Below, in pieces: positions 1 to 9,240 of a stretch of 16,226 nt of DNA (position 1 is the first letter of the stretch; each line of letters begins with the position of its first letter). The stretch lies in the NCBI GenBank assembly GCA_030674185.1, contig JAPXFY010004995.1:1-16226 (forward strand), given 5' to 3'. Under the pieces are notes generated by a model, which searched no databases, was not told the DNA's origin, and saw nothing but the letters and a program-made list of their open reading frames with translations. The stretch comes from Monoplex corrugatus (lineage: Eukaryota > Mollusca > Gastropoda > Littorinimorpha > Ranellidae). A program made the translations under genes and the position numbers.

Positions 1-473
1 CTATCAATTAACATCAGGAAGCGAGTTCTTGAATGTTATATAGAACCAATACTGTTATACGGTTGTGAGGCGTGGACAGTCAACACGCAAAGCCAGAACA
101 AGATTGAAGCAGCCGAAATGTGGTTTCTAAGAAGAATGTTGAGAGTCCCATGGACAGCAAAGTAAACAAACGAGACAGTCTTAATGGAGGCAGGGCTCAA
201 GAAGATCATTGATAAGGAAGATAGAAAAAGACAAACAACATTTATTGGACTTTTTATGAGGAAAGGGGAATTAGAACACCTGGTCACAACAGGAAAGCTG
301 GAGGGAAAGAGAACACCAGGTAGACCCAGGGTGAAAATATTGGACGCACTTGCAGGGTGGTTGAAGACAGCGAGGGTGGAAGATGTACTTGCAGCGAAAG
401 TTATAGATGCACATGGATGGCCATGATCGCCAACGCGATGCGGCAGGGCACATAATGTTGATGATGATGATGC
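1..473 (+). pseudogene. LINE family A, copy A1: C-terminal end of a non-LTR retrotransposon polyprotein (pseudogene)
   Basis: Reading from base 1, the frame encodes the region after the reverse transcriptase core. It contains the motifs ECYIEPILLYGCEAWT, EMWFLRRMLRVPWTAK and EGKRTPGRPR, which are characteristic of the C-terminal tail of animal LINE endonuclease/reverse transcriptase proteins. The frame is broken by a TAA at 163-165, where two related copies in the window read AAA (lysine). It is broken again by a frameshift near 410-420, after which the usual ending AMIANAMRQGT resumes in another frame and stops at 453-455. A (TGA)n tail follows at 459-471. The 5' part lies outside the window. 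The clade is uncertain; RTE-like is my best guess. It is a dead element copy, and intact versions would encode the enzyme that reverse-transcribes element RNA at the target site. Confidence 0.88.
459..471 (+). repeat. (TGA)n 3' tail of LINE copy A1
   Basis: A short run of TGA repeats directly follows the LINE stop codon. All four family A copies in the window end this way, so the run is probably the element's own 3' terminus rather than a chance microsatellite. Confidence 0.7.
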
Positions 474-543
474 TTAGGCACAGAGCTTATGGACATATAA
501 TACGTGTTTGTTTGAATGTTTCGTTTTTCGTTTAAAAGTCATT

Positions 544-544
<1 letters not shown>

Positions 545-602
<58 letters not shown>

Positions 603-821
603 CAGACAGACAGACAGACAGAGACTGACAGACACAGACACAGACAGATAGACACAGACAGACAAGACAGGCAGAGCGAGAGAGACACACGCACAGACAG
701 ACAGAGAGACAAACAGACAGAGACACAGTCTGAGAGACAGACAGACAGACAGACAGAGACAGAGAGAGACACAGACAGAGACAGAGACAGAGACAGAGAG
801 ATTGACGGTGAAGGTGAAAAA
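545..821. repeat. Compound microsatellite (GA)n then (GACA)n/(GACAGA)n
   Basis: A pure GA run to about 599 passes into an imperfect GACA/GACAGA array. It opens low-complexity frames on both strands that are rich in Arg-Glu-Thr-Asp or Ser-Leu-Val-Cys, which are not genes. It lies immediately upstream of repeat B copy 1. Confidence 0.95.
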
Positions 822-830
822 AAGTAACTC

Positions 831-1125
831 ACAGCAACACGCCCACGTACGAAATGGCACGCGCCCCACGCAGACTTGAGGAAACAAGAGTCGTGCGTGA
901 CACAAGAACCACCACCACCCCCCCCCCCCCCCACTGTACTCTCGTTTTTCCCCAGGCAAGCACGTTTGTCTGTAGACCTACCCGCCCCACACAGGCCCAG
1001 ACCTGTAGCCAAAAGGTCGGAAGACTCCAGCGAGTTTGTGGGTGCAACGTTTTTGATCAAGCTGATTGTCTGACTCGGGTGTTTCGGGGGGGTGGGGGGG
1101 GGGGAGGGGGAGGGTGCGGGGATGG
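831..1125 (+). repeat. Dispersed repeat family B, copy B1
   Basis: Shares ordered blocks with 6941-7199 and with the split copy at 3449-3980. The blocks are a head (CAGCAACACG, ACGAAATGGCAC), a middle (GGCAAGCACGT, GTCTGTAGACCTAC, CACAGGCCCA) and an end (GATCAAGCTGAT, TCTGACT), followed by a G-rich run. This copy carries an expanded C run at about 918-932 inside the body and a long interrupted G run from about 1086 to 1125. I see no conserved reading frame and no convincing Pol III A and B boxes. It could be a SINE, a LINE 3' end or another non-autonomous element. Orientation is arbitrary. Confidence 0.75.
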
Positions 1126-1351
1126 AATGGAGGAAGAGAGGTGGGGGAACTGAAGAAACATAAACAGATGATCCACACAAAGTGGAAACGTCAGAAGAGC
1201 CATTAAGCCAATTTTTTTTCCTACCCTAACCCCTACCCCCGTCCCCTCCCTCTCTCTCTCTCTCTATTCTCACCTACACTCCACAGTGCACACTCATTTT
1301 CAGCAAGCAACCAGATGTCTTGTGGCTTGACTGGTGTACATGTCACGTCTG
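1126..1351. other. Non-coding spacer with poly-T and (TC)n tracts
   Basis: Contains a T run near 1211-1220, a C-rich stretch and a short (TC)n run near 1249-1265. I recognise no gene or repeat family in the remainder. Confidence 0.6.
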
Positions 1352-1475
1352 AACGTGAGGGTTGTGAAAAAGAATCTTAGTGCTGTAGTTCAGAACTCTT
1401 AATAGTCACCGGCCAGGTGTGTCTGTGGTATTCACATAAAGTCTGCACTCATTTAGACTCAAAACCAGACTTCCT
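1352..1475 (+). repeat. Degenerate repeat family D, copy D1
   Basis: Aligns by eye to 9899-10015. It shares the order GTGAGGGT, a GTCACC/GTTACC block, GGCCAGGTGTGTC against AGCCAGATGTGTC, a TGCACTC block and an AAAACCAGAC block. Strongly diverged, with no reading frame. Confidence 0.45.
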
Positions 1476-1518
1476 TCATCAGATTTCTATAGATTTCTAT
1501 ACACTTCACAGATGCTGG

Positions 1519-1523
<5 letters not shown>

Positions 1524-1575
<52 letters not shown>

Positions 1576-1716
1576 CACACACACACACACACACACATAT
1601 GTACATTTAGAGAGAGGGGGGAGGGAAAGAAGGAGAGAGGAGAGAAAGGGGAAAGAAAGAGTATTATATGTATATTATATGTATGTACACACACATATAT
1701 ATATACATATATATAC

Positions 1717-1747
<31 letters not shown>

Positions 1748-1803
1748 GAGAGAGAGTGTGTGTGTGTACACACACAGACAGACGCACACACACACACACA
1801 CAA
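1524..1803. repeat. Compound microsatellite block (TA)n, (CA)n, homopurine, (TA)n, (TG)n, (CA)n
   Basis: In order: a TA run to about 1571; a CA run at about 1575-1597; an uninterrupted purine tract at about 1610-1661; mixed TA/CA to about 1719; a TG run to about 1744; and a GA/TG/CA mixture ending near 1803. The successive CA and TG runs are complementary and could pair. Overlapping open frames here are low complexity. Confidence 0.93.
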
Positions 1804-1819
1804 AAGAAAGAGAGAGAGG

Positions 1820-1910
1820 GGGAGGGTCAGCTGAAAACAGTTATAATGTGGTCAAATCAAAAGTTACAGGGCCAGATATTTTCCCATTAGAATCAATCGC
1901 CACACATGAA
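1820..1910 (+). repeat. Degenerate repeat family D, copy D2
   Basis: Shares with 9899-9990 the order GAGGGT, GGTCAAA, AAAGTTAC, GCCAGAT and an ATCACACA-like block (AATCGCCACA here). The alignment has small gaps. No coding potential. Confidence 0.5.
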
Positions 1911-2112
1911 TAACAAGTTCAGAATGAAATCTCCACTACCCTGCTCCTACGAACATCATAAGAAGCAAACAGCTGGACCACACGTTACAATGATATCACT
2001 TGTTAAATGGAGGGACAGGAGATATGACCAGCCACAACTCTGCTGACCACTGACCTCCAAGGTCATTGAGGGAAATTGGGGAAGAAAGGATACAGTCATC
2101 ATCGGATCTAAC
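1911..2112. other. Unassigned non-coding DNA
   Basis: No gene, repeat family member or structured element recognised between the D2 fragment and the tail of the minus-strand LINE. Confidence 0.5.
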
Positions 2113-2480
2113 CTGACTGTTCTGTTCTGTTCTGTTCTGTTCTGTAATCACTAAACCTCCTTCAGGAGTATCGCAGCGATGGGTGGTGGCGCTGTTATCG
2201 ACGCGCTGTCGGAGGAGATTTGAGCCTCGATCTGAAGGATGTAACAGTCGGGCTCTCCACTACTTCCGCAGGAAGGTCGTTCCAGGGTCCAATGATGCTG
2301 ACGAAGAAGGAGTGGCGATATGTCGTGGTTTTGCTTTGGATCGACTTGTATTTGTAAGGGTGTTTGGCTCGGGTTCGGGGGTCTGCTGGGATTAGGATGT
2401 TGTCGGTGGGGACTTCTGCCAGGTGGTTAATAAACTTGTACAATAAGATGAGTTTGGCGTCCTATGCAGATTGCTAATGA
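2113..2480 (-). pseudogene. CR1/Jockey-like LINE fragment: C-terminal end, 3' UTR hairpin and 5-bp repeat tail
   Basis: The minus-strand frame at 2195-2443 contains YKFINHLAEV, ADPRTRAKHPYKYKS, YRHSFFVSIIGPWNDLPAEVV and TSFRSRL in order. This is the widely shared tail of CR1/Jockey-type LINE proteins, recognised by the pattern SFF-x(3)-I-x-x-WN-x-LP followed by SF-x-S-x-L. Homology appears to continue to about 2475 across an in-frame stop (DAKLILLYK). Downstream on the minus strand lie a short 3' UTR, a perfect CTCC-TTCA-GGAG hairpin (2157-2168) and about six tandem 5-bp units, (AGAAC)n on the element strand. Such a hairpin plus short tandem repeats is the usual 3' end of CR1-like elements. 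Everything upstream of the last ~90 codons is missing, as in a typical 5'-truncated dead copy. Confidence 0.85.
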
Positions 2481-2539
2481 AAAACAAGCAAACAAACATA
2501 AACAAACAAATAAAGAAACAAAACATACTATTAGTACCA
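2481..2539. other. A-rich spacer with CAAA/AAAC runs
   Basis: A short A-rich stretch of AAAC and AAAT units, with no coding signal. Confidence 0.4.
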
Positions 2540-2632
2540 TCAATACAATACACTCCTCTCATATGGAAAGCAAATGTTGTCCAGAATGTGATGTTTTCTT
2601 ACATGTTCTTTAGAACATGGGAATAAGCGAAA
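2540..2632 (+). repeat. Degenerate repeat family D, copy D3 (3' part)
   Basis: Matches the downstream half of D6 at 9978-10060. Shared blocks in order are ACAAT/ACAAT-x-CACTCCT, TGTTTTCT, TTCTTTAGAAC and AAGCGAAA/GAGCGAAA. Confidence 0.5.
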
Positions 2633-3249
2633 AATAAAGTCACAGTTTCAGTTTTAAGTTGCTCAGGAAGTTGTTAGCACACGCAGCTAAACTTGTTACT
2701 GCACATAGAAATATCTTGTTTGTGCTGCCCAATATCTGGCTTGTGATGTGCATACAAACAAACCTATAAATCTGTCACTAGATCGATCAATCAATCAACT
2801 AGTCAATCGATGTTTTAAACAAAAACTGTAATCATTGCAGATGCTTCTGAGTCTATTCATATGCATAAATGTATGGTACGAAGTGATGAAACATTGGTGA
2901 TTCACGCTAATTTGTAGTACTGTGCCTTCTCTAATAGTAAATTGAACAAACTCCAAGATGATTAAATGGCAAAATATAGAAATTATGTTCTGTAACACAG
3001 TCTGGCTGCAATACCTAAAACTAGATTGTCACATTCCACTTGTATGTAAATCAGATAGTCCCTTATTCTAATTTTGCTGGTCACGTACGCAAATGTCAAT
3101 GACCTGAAACATTTGCATTCAGAGCAACACGATCCTCAGCCAGAGATATGCCATTGAGGGTAAAATGTATGTCCAGTTATTCAGGGTTGACCTCGTACAT
3201 TTTGTGTGCCTTTAGATTTTAACATGGAAGCGTATAATAGATTCAAATC
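2633..3249. other. Unassigned AT-rich non-coding DNA
   Basis: No recognisable gene. A short stretch of ATCGATC/AATCAATC units lies near 2780-2812. A CAGAGCAACACG motif near 3120 resembles the head of repeat B but is too short to call. The open frames here are short and match no family I know. Confidence 0.5.
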
Positions 3250-3259
3250 TCGCTCTGTC

Positions 3260-3290
<31 letters not shown>

Positions 3291-3335
3291 CTTTGCCTCT
3301 CTCTATCTTTCTATGTCTGTCTCTCGGTCTCTGTC

Positions 3336-3366
<31 letters not shown>

Positions 3367-3402
3367 CACACACATGCACATAAACACACACGCTCACACA
3401 CA
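3250..3402. repeat. Compound microsatellite (CTGT)n/(CT)n then (CA)n
   Basis: TCTG/CTGT and CT repeats run to about 3367 and are followed by an imperfect CA-rich run. On the opposite strand this is the GA/GACA type seen upstream of repeats B1 and B3. Confidence 0.93.
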
Positions 3403-3579
3403 AAACAATTGTTAAGAAAAAGGATTTATTTTGTAAAATGCTTAAATCACACGAAATGGCAAGTGACTCATTCTGACTGCAAAACAGACCATTGTGATAT
3501 GGTGACCACTGTACTGTAACCCGCCTTTTTGCTGGCAAACACGTATGTCTGTAGACCTACCCCACCCACACCACAGGCC

Positions 3580-3589
3580 CATATCTGTA
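3580..3589. repeat. Target site duplication, left copy
   Basis: CATATCTGTA, identical to 3886-3895, at the left edge of the insertion in repeat B2. Confidence 0.75.
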
Positions 3590-3885
3590 TCAGTTTCAGT
3601 TTAAGTTTCTCAAGATGACGTCTCCGCGCTCGGAACGAGTTCCATATGCACTAACGTCACAGGCGCCATGTGTATGGTGATCATGGCACAAGCCTTAAAC
3701 CTGCACATAAGCCCATGAGCTGGCCAGGTCCTGAGATCCTACCTAGCCTATGTTTTACCTAGTCTATATCTTATACTGGTATTTTATCAGCCTACCACTG
3801 GAATAATCTTGGCTACATGTAAATGACATGTATATGTGTGTATCTTACCTTCAAACATACATGTAAAGTAAATACTTTTATGGAT
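3590..3885 (+). mobile_element. SINE-like insertion flanked by a 10-bp target site duplication
   Basis: The sequence CATATCTGTA occurs at 3580-3589 and again at 3886-3895, exactly where repeat B2 is broken, while B1 and B3 lack the segment between. The insert begins TCAGTTTCAGTTTAAG, then CTCAAGATGACGTCTCC. A similar head (CAGTTTC, CTCAAAATGGCGTGTCC, CATGCACT) occurs at 15780-15850, so it belongs to a dispersed family. It carries no reading frame, and its 3' end is AT-rich rather than a clean poly-A. Its length and target duplication fit a SINE or a truncated LINE tail. I could not identify convincing Pol III boxes, so SINE status is an inference. Confidence 0.7.
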
Positions 3886-3895
3886 CATATCTGTA
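3886..3895. repeat. Target site duplication, right copy
   Basis: CATATCTGTA, identical to 3580-3589. Repeat B sequence resumes immediately afterwards. Confidence 0.75.
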
Positions 3896-4110
3896 CCCAA
3901 AAGCTGGAAACTTGGAAGATTTTGTTGGTGCAAAGTTTTGATCAAGCTGATCGTCTGACTTGGTAGGGGGACAAGGAACGACCCACGCAATGTTGCACCG
4001 CCGACACAACAGCAGGCCAGATCTGTCCTTCCCACCCAAGTTCCTCTCCACGCTTTGCCACAAAATGGCTTAAACCTTTGAATTCCGCACTCCATCAACC
4101 AACTGCAAAA

Positions 4111-4307
4111 ACGTAACCCTTTGACTCCCTCATCCTATCCACCAGCTTCCTGCAACTAAACCATTTGACTTCCTCACCCTATCCACCAGCTTCCTGTAGA
4201 AATCTGGTGGACAGGGTGAGGAAGTCAAAGGGTTATGTTTTTGTTTTGCTGTCATGGTTGACAACACTGGATGTTGGTGGACAGGGAGCAAGAGTCAAGG
4301 GGTTAAA
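4111..4307. repeat. Four ~40-bp units in head-to-head arrangement with a strong hairpin
   Basis: Two units in one orientation (about 4111-4150 and 4161-4195) share CCCT/CCAT-TTGACTYCCTCA, CCTATCCACCAG and CTTCCTG. Two units in the opposite orientation (about 4204-4238 and 4272-4307) read GGTGGACAGGG, GTCAAGGGG or GTCAAAGGG, then GTTA. The middle pair, 4161-4188 and 4204-4232, are near-perfect reverse complements separated by about 15 bases, giving a ~28-bp stem with about two mismatches. Function unknown. Confidence 0.85.
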
Positions 4308-4310
4308 ATG

Positions 4311-4549
4311 TCACTGACTTCCTCTGCACTTTATGGTACATTCTTTACCCAAATTGACCACACATCAGGTGTCCTACACGTGAATGCCATACACTTGATG
4401 CTCATATAAAACGTGAGGTTTAAGGAAAGAGTTATGGTGCATGCAGACAAATCGTCAGAAGCATTTCCAGGTCAGACCTCCTCCCCCTTCTGTTTAAACA
4501 CACCTTTAGTACTCGCACTTCACTCTTGTTTCAACTACACAGACACATG
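4311..4549. other. Unassigned non-coding DNA
   Basis: No gene or clear repeat. A faint resemblance to repeat D (CAGGTGT near 4367) is too weak to annotate. Confidence 0.4.
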
Positions 4550-5460
4550 TTTACCCCCCGTGGGGATGCCAGGGGTTCTTTCAGTATAAACGTTATCCCC
4601 ACCTTCTGGAAATTCCATGCTTGAAGTTTTCTTTTTTCTGTCACTCTCTGTTTCTTTCTTCCTCCTGTGCTTTTTGTCATTTCTTCCTATCAGTTTCTGT
4701 CTTGCTGGTCCATTCACCTGTATGTGTTCGATAAAGCCGAGATGTGGTTTCTCAGAAGAATGTTGAGAGTTCCATGGACAGCAAAGAAAACAAACGAGAC
4801 AGTATTGATGGAGGCAGACACAAGTAGATCACTCATAAGGAAGATTAGGAAAAGACAGGCAACATTTATAGGCCATTTTATGAGGAAGGGGGATTTGGAG
4901 CACCTGGTCACAACGGGAAGGCTGGAGGGAAAGAGAGCACCAGGTAGACCCGGGGAGAGAATGCTGGACGGACTTGCAAAGTGGCTGGGGATGAGGAGGG
5001 TCGGGGAGATGCTGGGGGCAACGAGAGATAGAGATGGTTGGAAGTCCATGGTCGCCAACGCCATGCGGCAGGGCACGTGTTGATGATGAAAGTCTTATGT
5101 TTTTTCTCTTATGATTGATAATTCGGTACATGTATTAAGTACAGTTTTGGGTCTTGGGGAATGTGATATGCGGAAGCAATTTTAGGTAATTTAGGCCTGT
5201 TTTTATGTATGTTTTAGTGTCCTTAGTCATGTTTAAGTTTCAGGTATGTTTTTTTTATAAATCCCCTGTGTGATAAATTGGACGGAGTGGTCTACGCCAG
5301 GGGCATCTCCTTAGATTGTGTGCGCGAATGCATTGATATGTGTGCTTTATTTTAATTTTAATTTTTTTCCTGTTGAAGTATTGTGTATGTTGTGAAACGG
5401 TAACAGCCCTGGTATTGCTCTATGCAGTCGGCTGGGCTTTTAACAAAAATAACAATAAGA
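4550..5460 (+). repeat. Dispersed repeat family E, copy E1, interrupted by LINE copy A2
   Basis: The left part (4550-4736) and right part (5089-5460) together are the reverse complement of 7249-7680. Shared blocks include TTGCTGGTCCATTCACCTGT, GTGTTCGATAAAG, ATATGCGGAAGCAATTTTA, ATGTATGTTTTAGTGT, TTTTTCCTGTTGAAGT and CGGCTGGGCTTT, ending in AACAATAA. This copy has about 120 extra bases around 5225-5345 that the inverted copy lacks. No coding frame or terminal inverted repeat is seen. The AAC/AAT-rich end suggests a retroposon 3' tail. Confidence 0.8.
4733..5092 (+). pseudogene. LINE family A, copy A2: 5'-truncated C-terminal end inserted in repeat E1
   Basis: Homology to copy A1 starts abruptly at GCCGAGATGTGG (about 4737) and runs to the stop at 5081-5083, giving about 115 codons with no internal stop. 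Motifs include EMWFLRRMLRVPWTAKK, RKRQATFIGHFMRKG, EHLVTTGRLEGKRAPGRP and VANAMRQGTC. A short TGATGATG tail follows. The open frame extends upstream to 4667, but those first ~23 codons are repeat E sequence, not LINE. AAAG is present on both sides (4733-4736 and 5089-5092) and once in the uninterrupted E2 copy, as expected for a short target duplication. The open frame reflects youth or chance, since the protein lacks the endonuclease and polymerase domains. Confidence 0.88.
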
Positions 5461-5504
5461 CATATGTTTCTTATAAGACAGATATACGTTCATAATTCTT
5501 TGAA
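5461..5504. other. Spacer between repeat E1 and repeat D copy
   Basis: AT-rich sequence with no recognised feature. Confidence 0.3.
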
Positions 5505-5655
5505 CTTGAGAGTCAAGCGGAACCAGTTTCAGTGACTGCAGCTGATACACCTGATATACCCATACAATGGCATGATTAGTCGTGTTCCCTTTGGCTCTAA
5601 CCACAGACCACTTTCATTTTGACCAGAAACAAGACGTCATTCAGGCGTTATTCTG
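5505..5655 (+). repeat. Degenerate repeat family D, copy D4
   Basis: Shares TGAGAGTCAAGCGGAA with TGAGGGTCAAGCAGAA at 9730, followed by a CAGTGA/CAGTGCA block. Further on it shares TTGACCAGAAAC with TCGACCAGAAAC at 9992, then GTCATTCAGG with GTTAATCAGG. The middle is poorly conserved. Confidence 0.5.
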
Positions 5656-5937
5656 ACACGTTTTGTACAGTGTAAGAAGAAAATGGAAGAAATGTATAAG
5701 CTTCAGGTTCAATTTGTCATTTAAAGTATCAGCACACACATGTGATTTCATATACAATGTGCAATATTTGCGCTATTATGTGGACACACATCAACAAAAT
5801 AAATGAATATGTAAAACATTTTTTTCTGTGTATTGTGCCTACATCTATACGTAAATTCTTTGACAAAAATGCATTGATATATAACACCAAGTCTTCAGCA
5901 TGTCAGGCTAGTAATATCATCTTTGGAAAGGTAACTC
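5656..5937. other. Unassigned AT-rich non-coding DNA
   Basis: A 70-codon open frame at 5742-5954 matches nothing I recognise and has no supporting context. It is most likely chance. Confidence 0.45.
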
Positions 5938-6188
5938 TAAATTATTTTTGTTAGCAACATTTATTAAAATTAAGAAAGTTCTTACTGTGCACAACAGCCG
6001 AACACCTTGTTGTAGAGGGGTCAAATTTTCGACTTTAATGTCTTTCTGAAGTAAAATCAGTGTTATGTTATATTCTCACTTTCATATTCAAAACCAGAAT
6101 AATGAAAATTACTCTTGTTACCAACATTCATCAAATTTACGAAAGTTGTACATAGTATTCTCATTTTCATATTTAAAACTAGAATTTG
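5938..6188 (+). repeat. Imperfect local duplication
   Basis: The unit at 6105-6185 (TTGTTACCAACATT, AAATTTACGAAAGTT, ATTCTCATTTTCATAT, AAAACTAGAAT) matches two separated parts of 5938-6100: TTGTTAGCAACATT and AAATTAAGAAAGTT, then ATTCTCACTTTCATAT and AAAACCAGAAT. This suggests a tandem duplication with about 85 bases lost from, or inserted into, one copy. Confidence 0.65.
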
Positions 6189-6384
6189 ATGTACATTCTG
6201 ATGTCCTTGATCATGTGTCACTAATCACCTAAAATACTTCCATTCTTAGCAACACGTCCTTCAGTGATACGTTGATAATTATGGAGTGCACGCTGATCAG
6301 GGTCATCTAGGACTAAAGTCATACACTCTCTGAGATTTTCAGTTTCCAATGTAGATTCAGTGTAGTAACTATCTACATCGCTCT

Positions 6385-6541
6385 GCGTGTGTGTGTGCGT
6401 GCGTGCGTGGGTGGTGTGTGTGAGCGTGTGTGTGTGTATGTGTGTGTGTGCGTATGTGTATGTGTCTGATGTGTGTGAGTGAGTGAGAGAGAGAGAGAAA
6501 GAGAGAGAGGGAGAGACAGACAGACAGACAGACAGACACAC

Positions 6542-6606
<65 letters not shown>
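6385..6606. repeat. Compound microsatellite (TG)n, (GA)n, (GACA)n, (CA)n
   Basis: An imperfect TG array to about 6480, GA to about 6514, GACA to about 6537 and a long CA array to 6605. The TG and CA arms are complementary. Overlapping frames are low complexity. Confidence 0.95.
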
Positions 6607-6609
<3 letters not shown>

Positions 6610-6745
6610 GCAGGCAAGCAGGCAGACACTAGAGTGTGCCTGTATATGTACCTGTCAGACTGTCAAATAGATGAAGAGACATATATAGCCATTTATGTTG
6701 TGAAATTTTATTTCAGAAAACTGTTTGGAATAGTTTATGTCACTG

Positions 6746-6749
<4 letters not shown>

Positions 6750-6844
<95 letters not shown>

Positions 6845-6873
6845 TGACAGATGACAGACAGACAGACAGACAG
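6750..6873. repeat. Compound microsatellite (GA)n then (GACA)n
   Basis: A GA run to about 6810 followed by GACA units, about 70 bases upstream of repeat B3. This is the same order and strand as the tract upstream of repeat B1. Confidence 0.95.
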
Positions 6874-6940
6874 AGCGATAGATGGATAGGGGGATAGGTC
6901 TGACTGGTGCATAAATAACCCTTGCAAATTTGTTTCCTTG

Positions 6941-7199
6941 CATTCACAGCAGCACGTCCACATACGACATAGCACGTGCTTCACGTGGACTGGGAAACGG
7001 AGTCGCAACAAAGGACCACCATCACAGTTGTCCGCCCTTTGCCTGGCAAGCACGTCCGTCTGTAGACTTACCCCGCCCCCACAGGCCCAAAACTGTATCC
7101 AGAGACCGGATGCTCGGAGAGTGTATCGGTACAAAACGTCTTGATCAAGCTGATAGTTTGACTTGAGGTGTGGAAGTGAGGGGGGTGGGGGGGGGGGGG
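6941..7199 (+). repeat. Dispersed repeat family B, copy B3
   Basis: Contains CACAGCAGCACGTCCAC, TAGCACGTGC, GGACCACCATCAC, CTGGCAAGCACGT, GTCTGTAGACTTACC and CTTGATCAAGCTGAT in the same order as B1. It ends in a GT-interrupted G run at about 7180-7199. No insertion occurs at the site that is interrupted in B2. Confidence 0.78.
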
Positions 7200-7248
7200 A
7201 CGCAGCATGGAGGAGACAGACGAAAGACCCATGCAGAACAGTAGCTAG

Positions 7249-7680
7249 GGTTATTGTTATTGTTGTTTAAAGCCCAGCCGATTGCGTATATCAGGGCTAT
7301 AACCGCTTCAAAACATACAAAACTTCAACAGGAAAAAAGAAAAGTCAAGTATATTTAAGAACACTAAAACATACATGAAAACGGGCATAAATTACTTAAA
7401 ATTGCTTCCGCATATCTCATCTCCTTTGAGCCAGAAATGCATTTTATACATGTACCCAATTATCAGTCCTAAGAAAAAAGTACGTAAGACTTTATCGAAC
7501 ACGTACAGGTGAATGGACCAGCAAGGCAGAAAATGATCGTCAGAAGTGACACAAAACAAAGGAACAAGGCTGACACAAAGCGAGTGACAGAAAAGAGGAA
7601 ATTTCTTGCACAGAATTTTCAGAAGGTGAGGATACTATTTATATAGAAAGAGCCCCCATCATCCTCCCCATGGTGGAGTA
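7249..7680 (-). repeat. Dispersed repeat family E, copy E2 (inverted, uninterrupted)
   Basis: Reverse complement of 4550-5460 without the LINE. At 7485-7505 the sequence reads straight through CTTTATCGAACACGTACAGG, the site where E1 is interrupted, so this copy represents the empty target. It lacks about 120 bases present in E1. The (GTTATT)n stretch at 7249-7266 is the AAC/AAT-rich 3' tail in reverse. Confidence 0.8.
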
Positions 7681-7755
7681 ACTAGGGTCGATCTACTTGT
7701 TTTCTATTCACTTTCCTTTCTTGCTAGAGAATGTGATTCCTCTTTCTTTGCATAA
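7681..7755. other. Spacer before LINE copy A4
   Basis: T-rich sequence between the 5' end of repeat E2 and the TGA tail of the minus-strand LINE. No feature recognised. Confidence 0.3.

Positions 7756-9240
<1,485 letters not shown>

Larger units (their letters stand above)
3449..3980 (+). repeat. Dispersed repeat family B, copy B2, split by an insertion
   Basis: The 5' segment (to 3589) carries ACGAAATGGCA, CACTGTACT, CTGGCAAACACGT and GTCTGTAGACCTAC as in B1. The 3' segment (from 3896) carries GTGCAAAG, TTTTGATCAAGCTGAT and GTCTGACTTGG as in B1 and B3. B1 and B3 run straight through the point where this copy is interrupted, so the middle ~296 bp is a later insertion. The G run at the end is short here. 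Confidence 0.75.

Noticed and set aside
516..1180. Open frames on both strands across the GA/GACA tract
   Set aside because: Low-complexity Arg-Glu and Ser-Leu-Val-Cys translations of a microsatellite, joined to repeat B sequence.
2646..2680. Another copy of the SINE-like CAGTTTCAG head
   Set aside because: Only CAGTTTCAGTTTTAAGT and a GCTCA block match; the rest does not align.
3591..3665. tRNA-derived Pol III promoter in the SINE-like insertion
   Set aside because: GGAACGAGTTCC is only loosely B-box-like and is a palindrome; no A box at the expected distance.
4111..4307. CRISPR-like array
   Set aside because: Units face both directions, spacing is irregular, and the context is eukaryotic retroelements.
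4667..5083. A 138-codon gene
   Set aside because: The first ~23 codons are repeat E sequence and the rest is a truncated LINE tail; the fusion frame is accidental.
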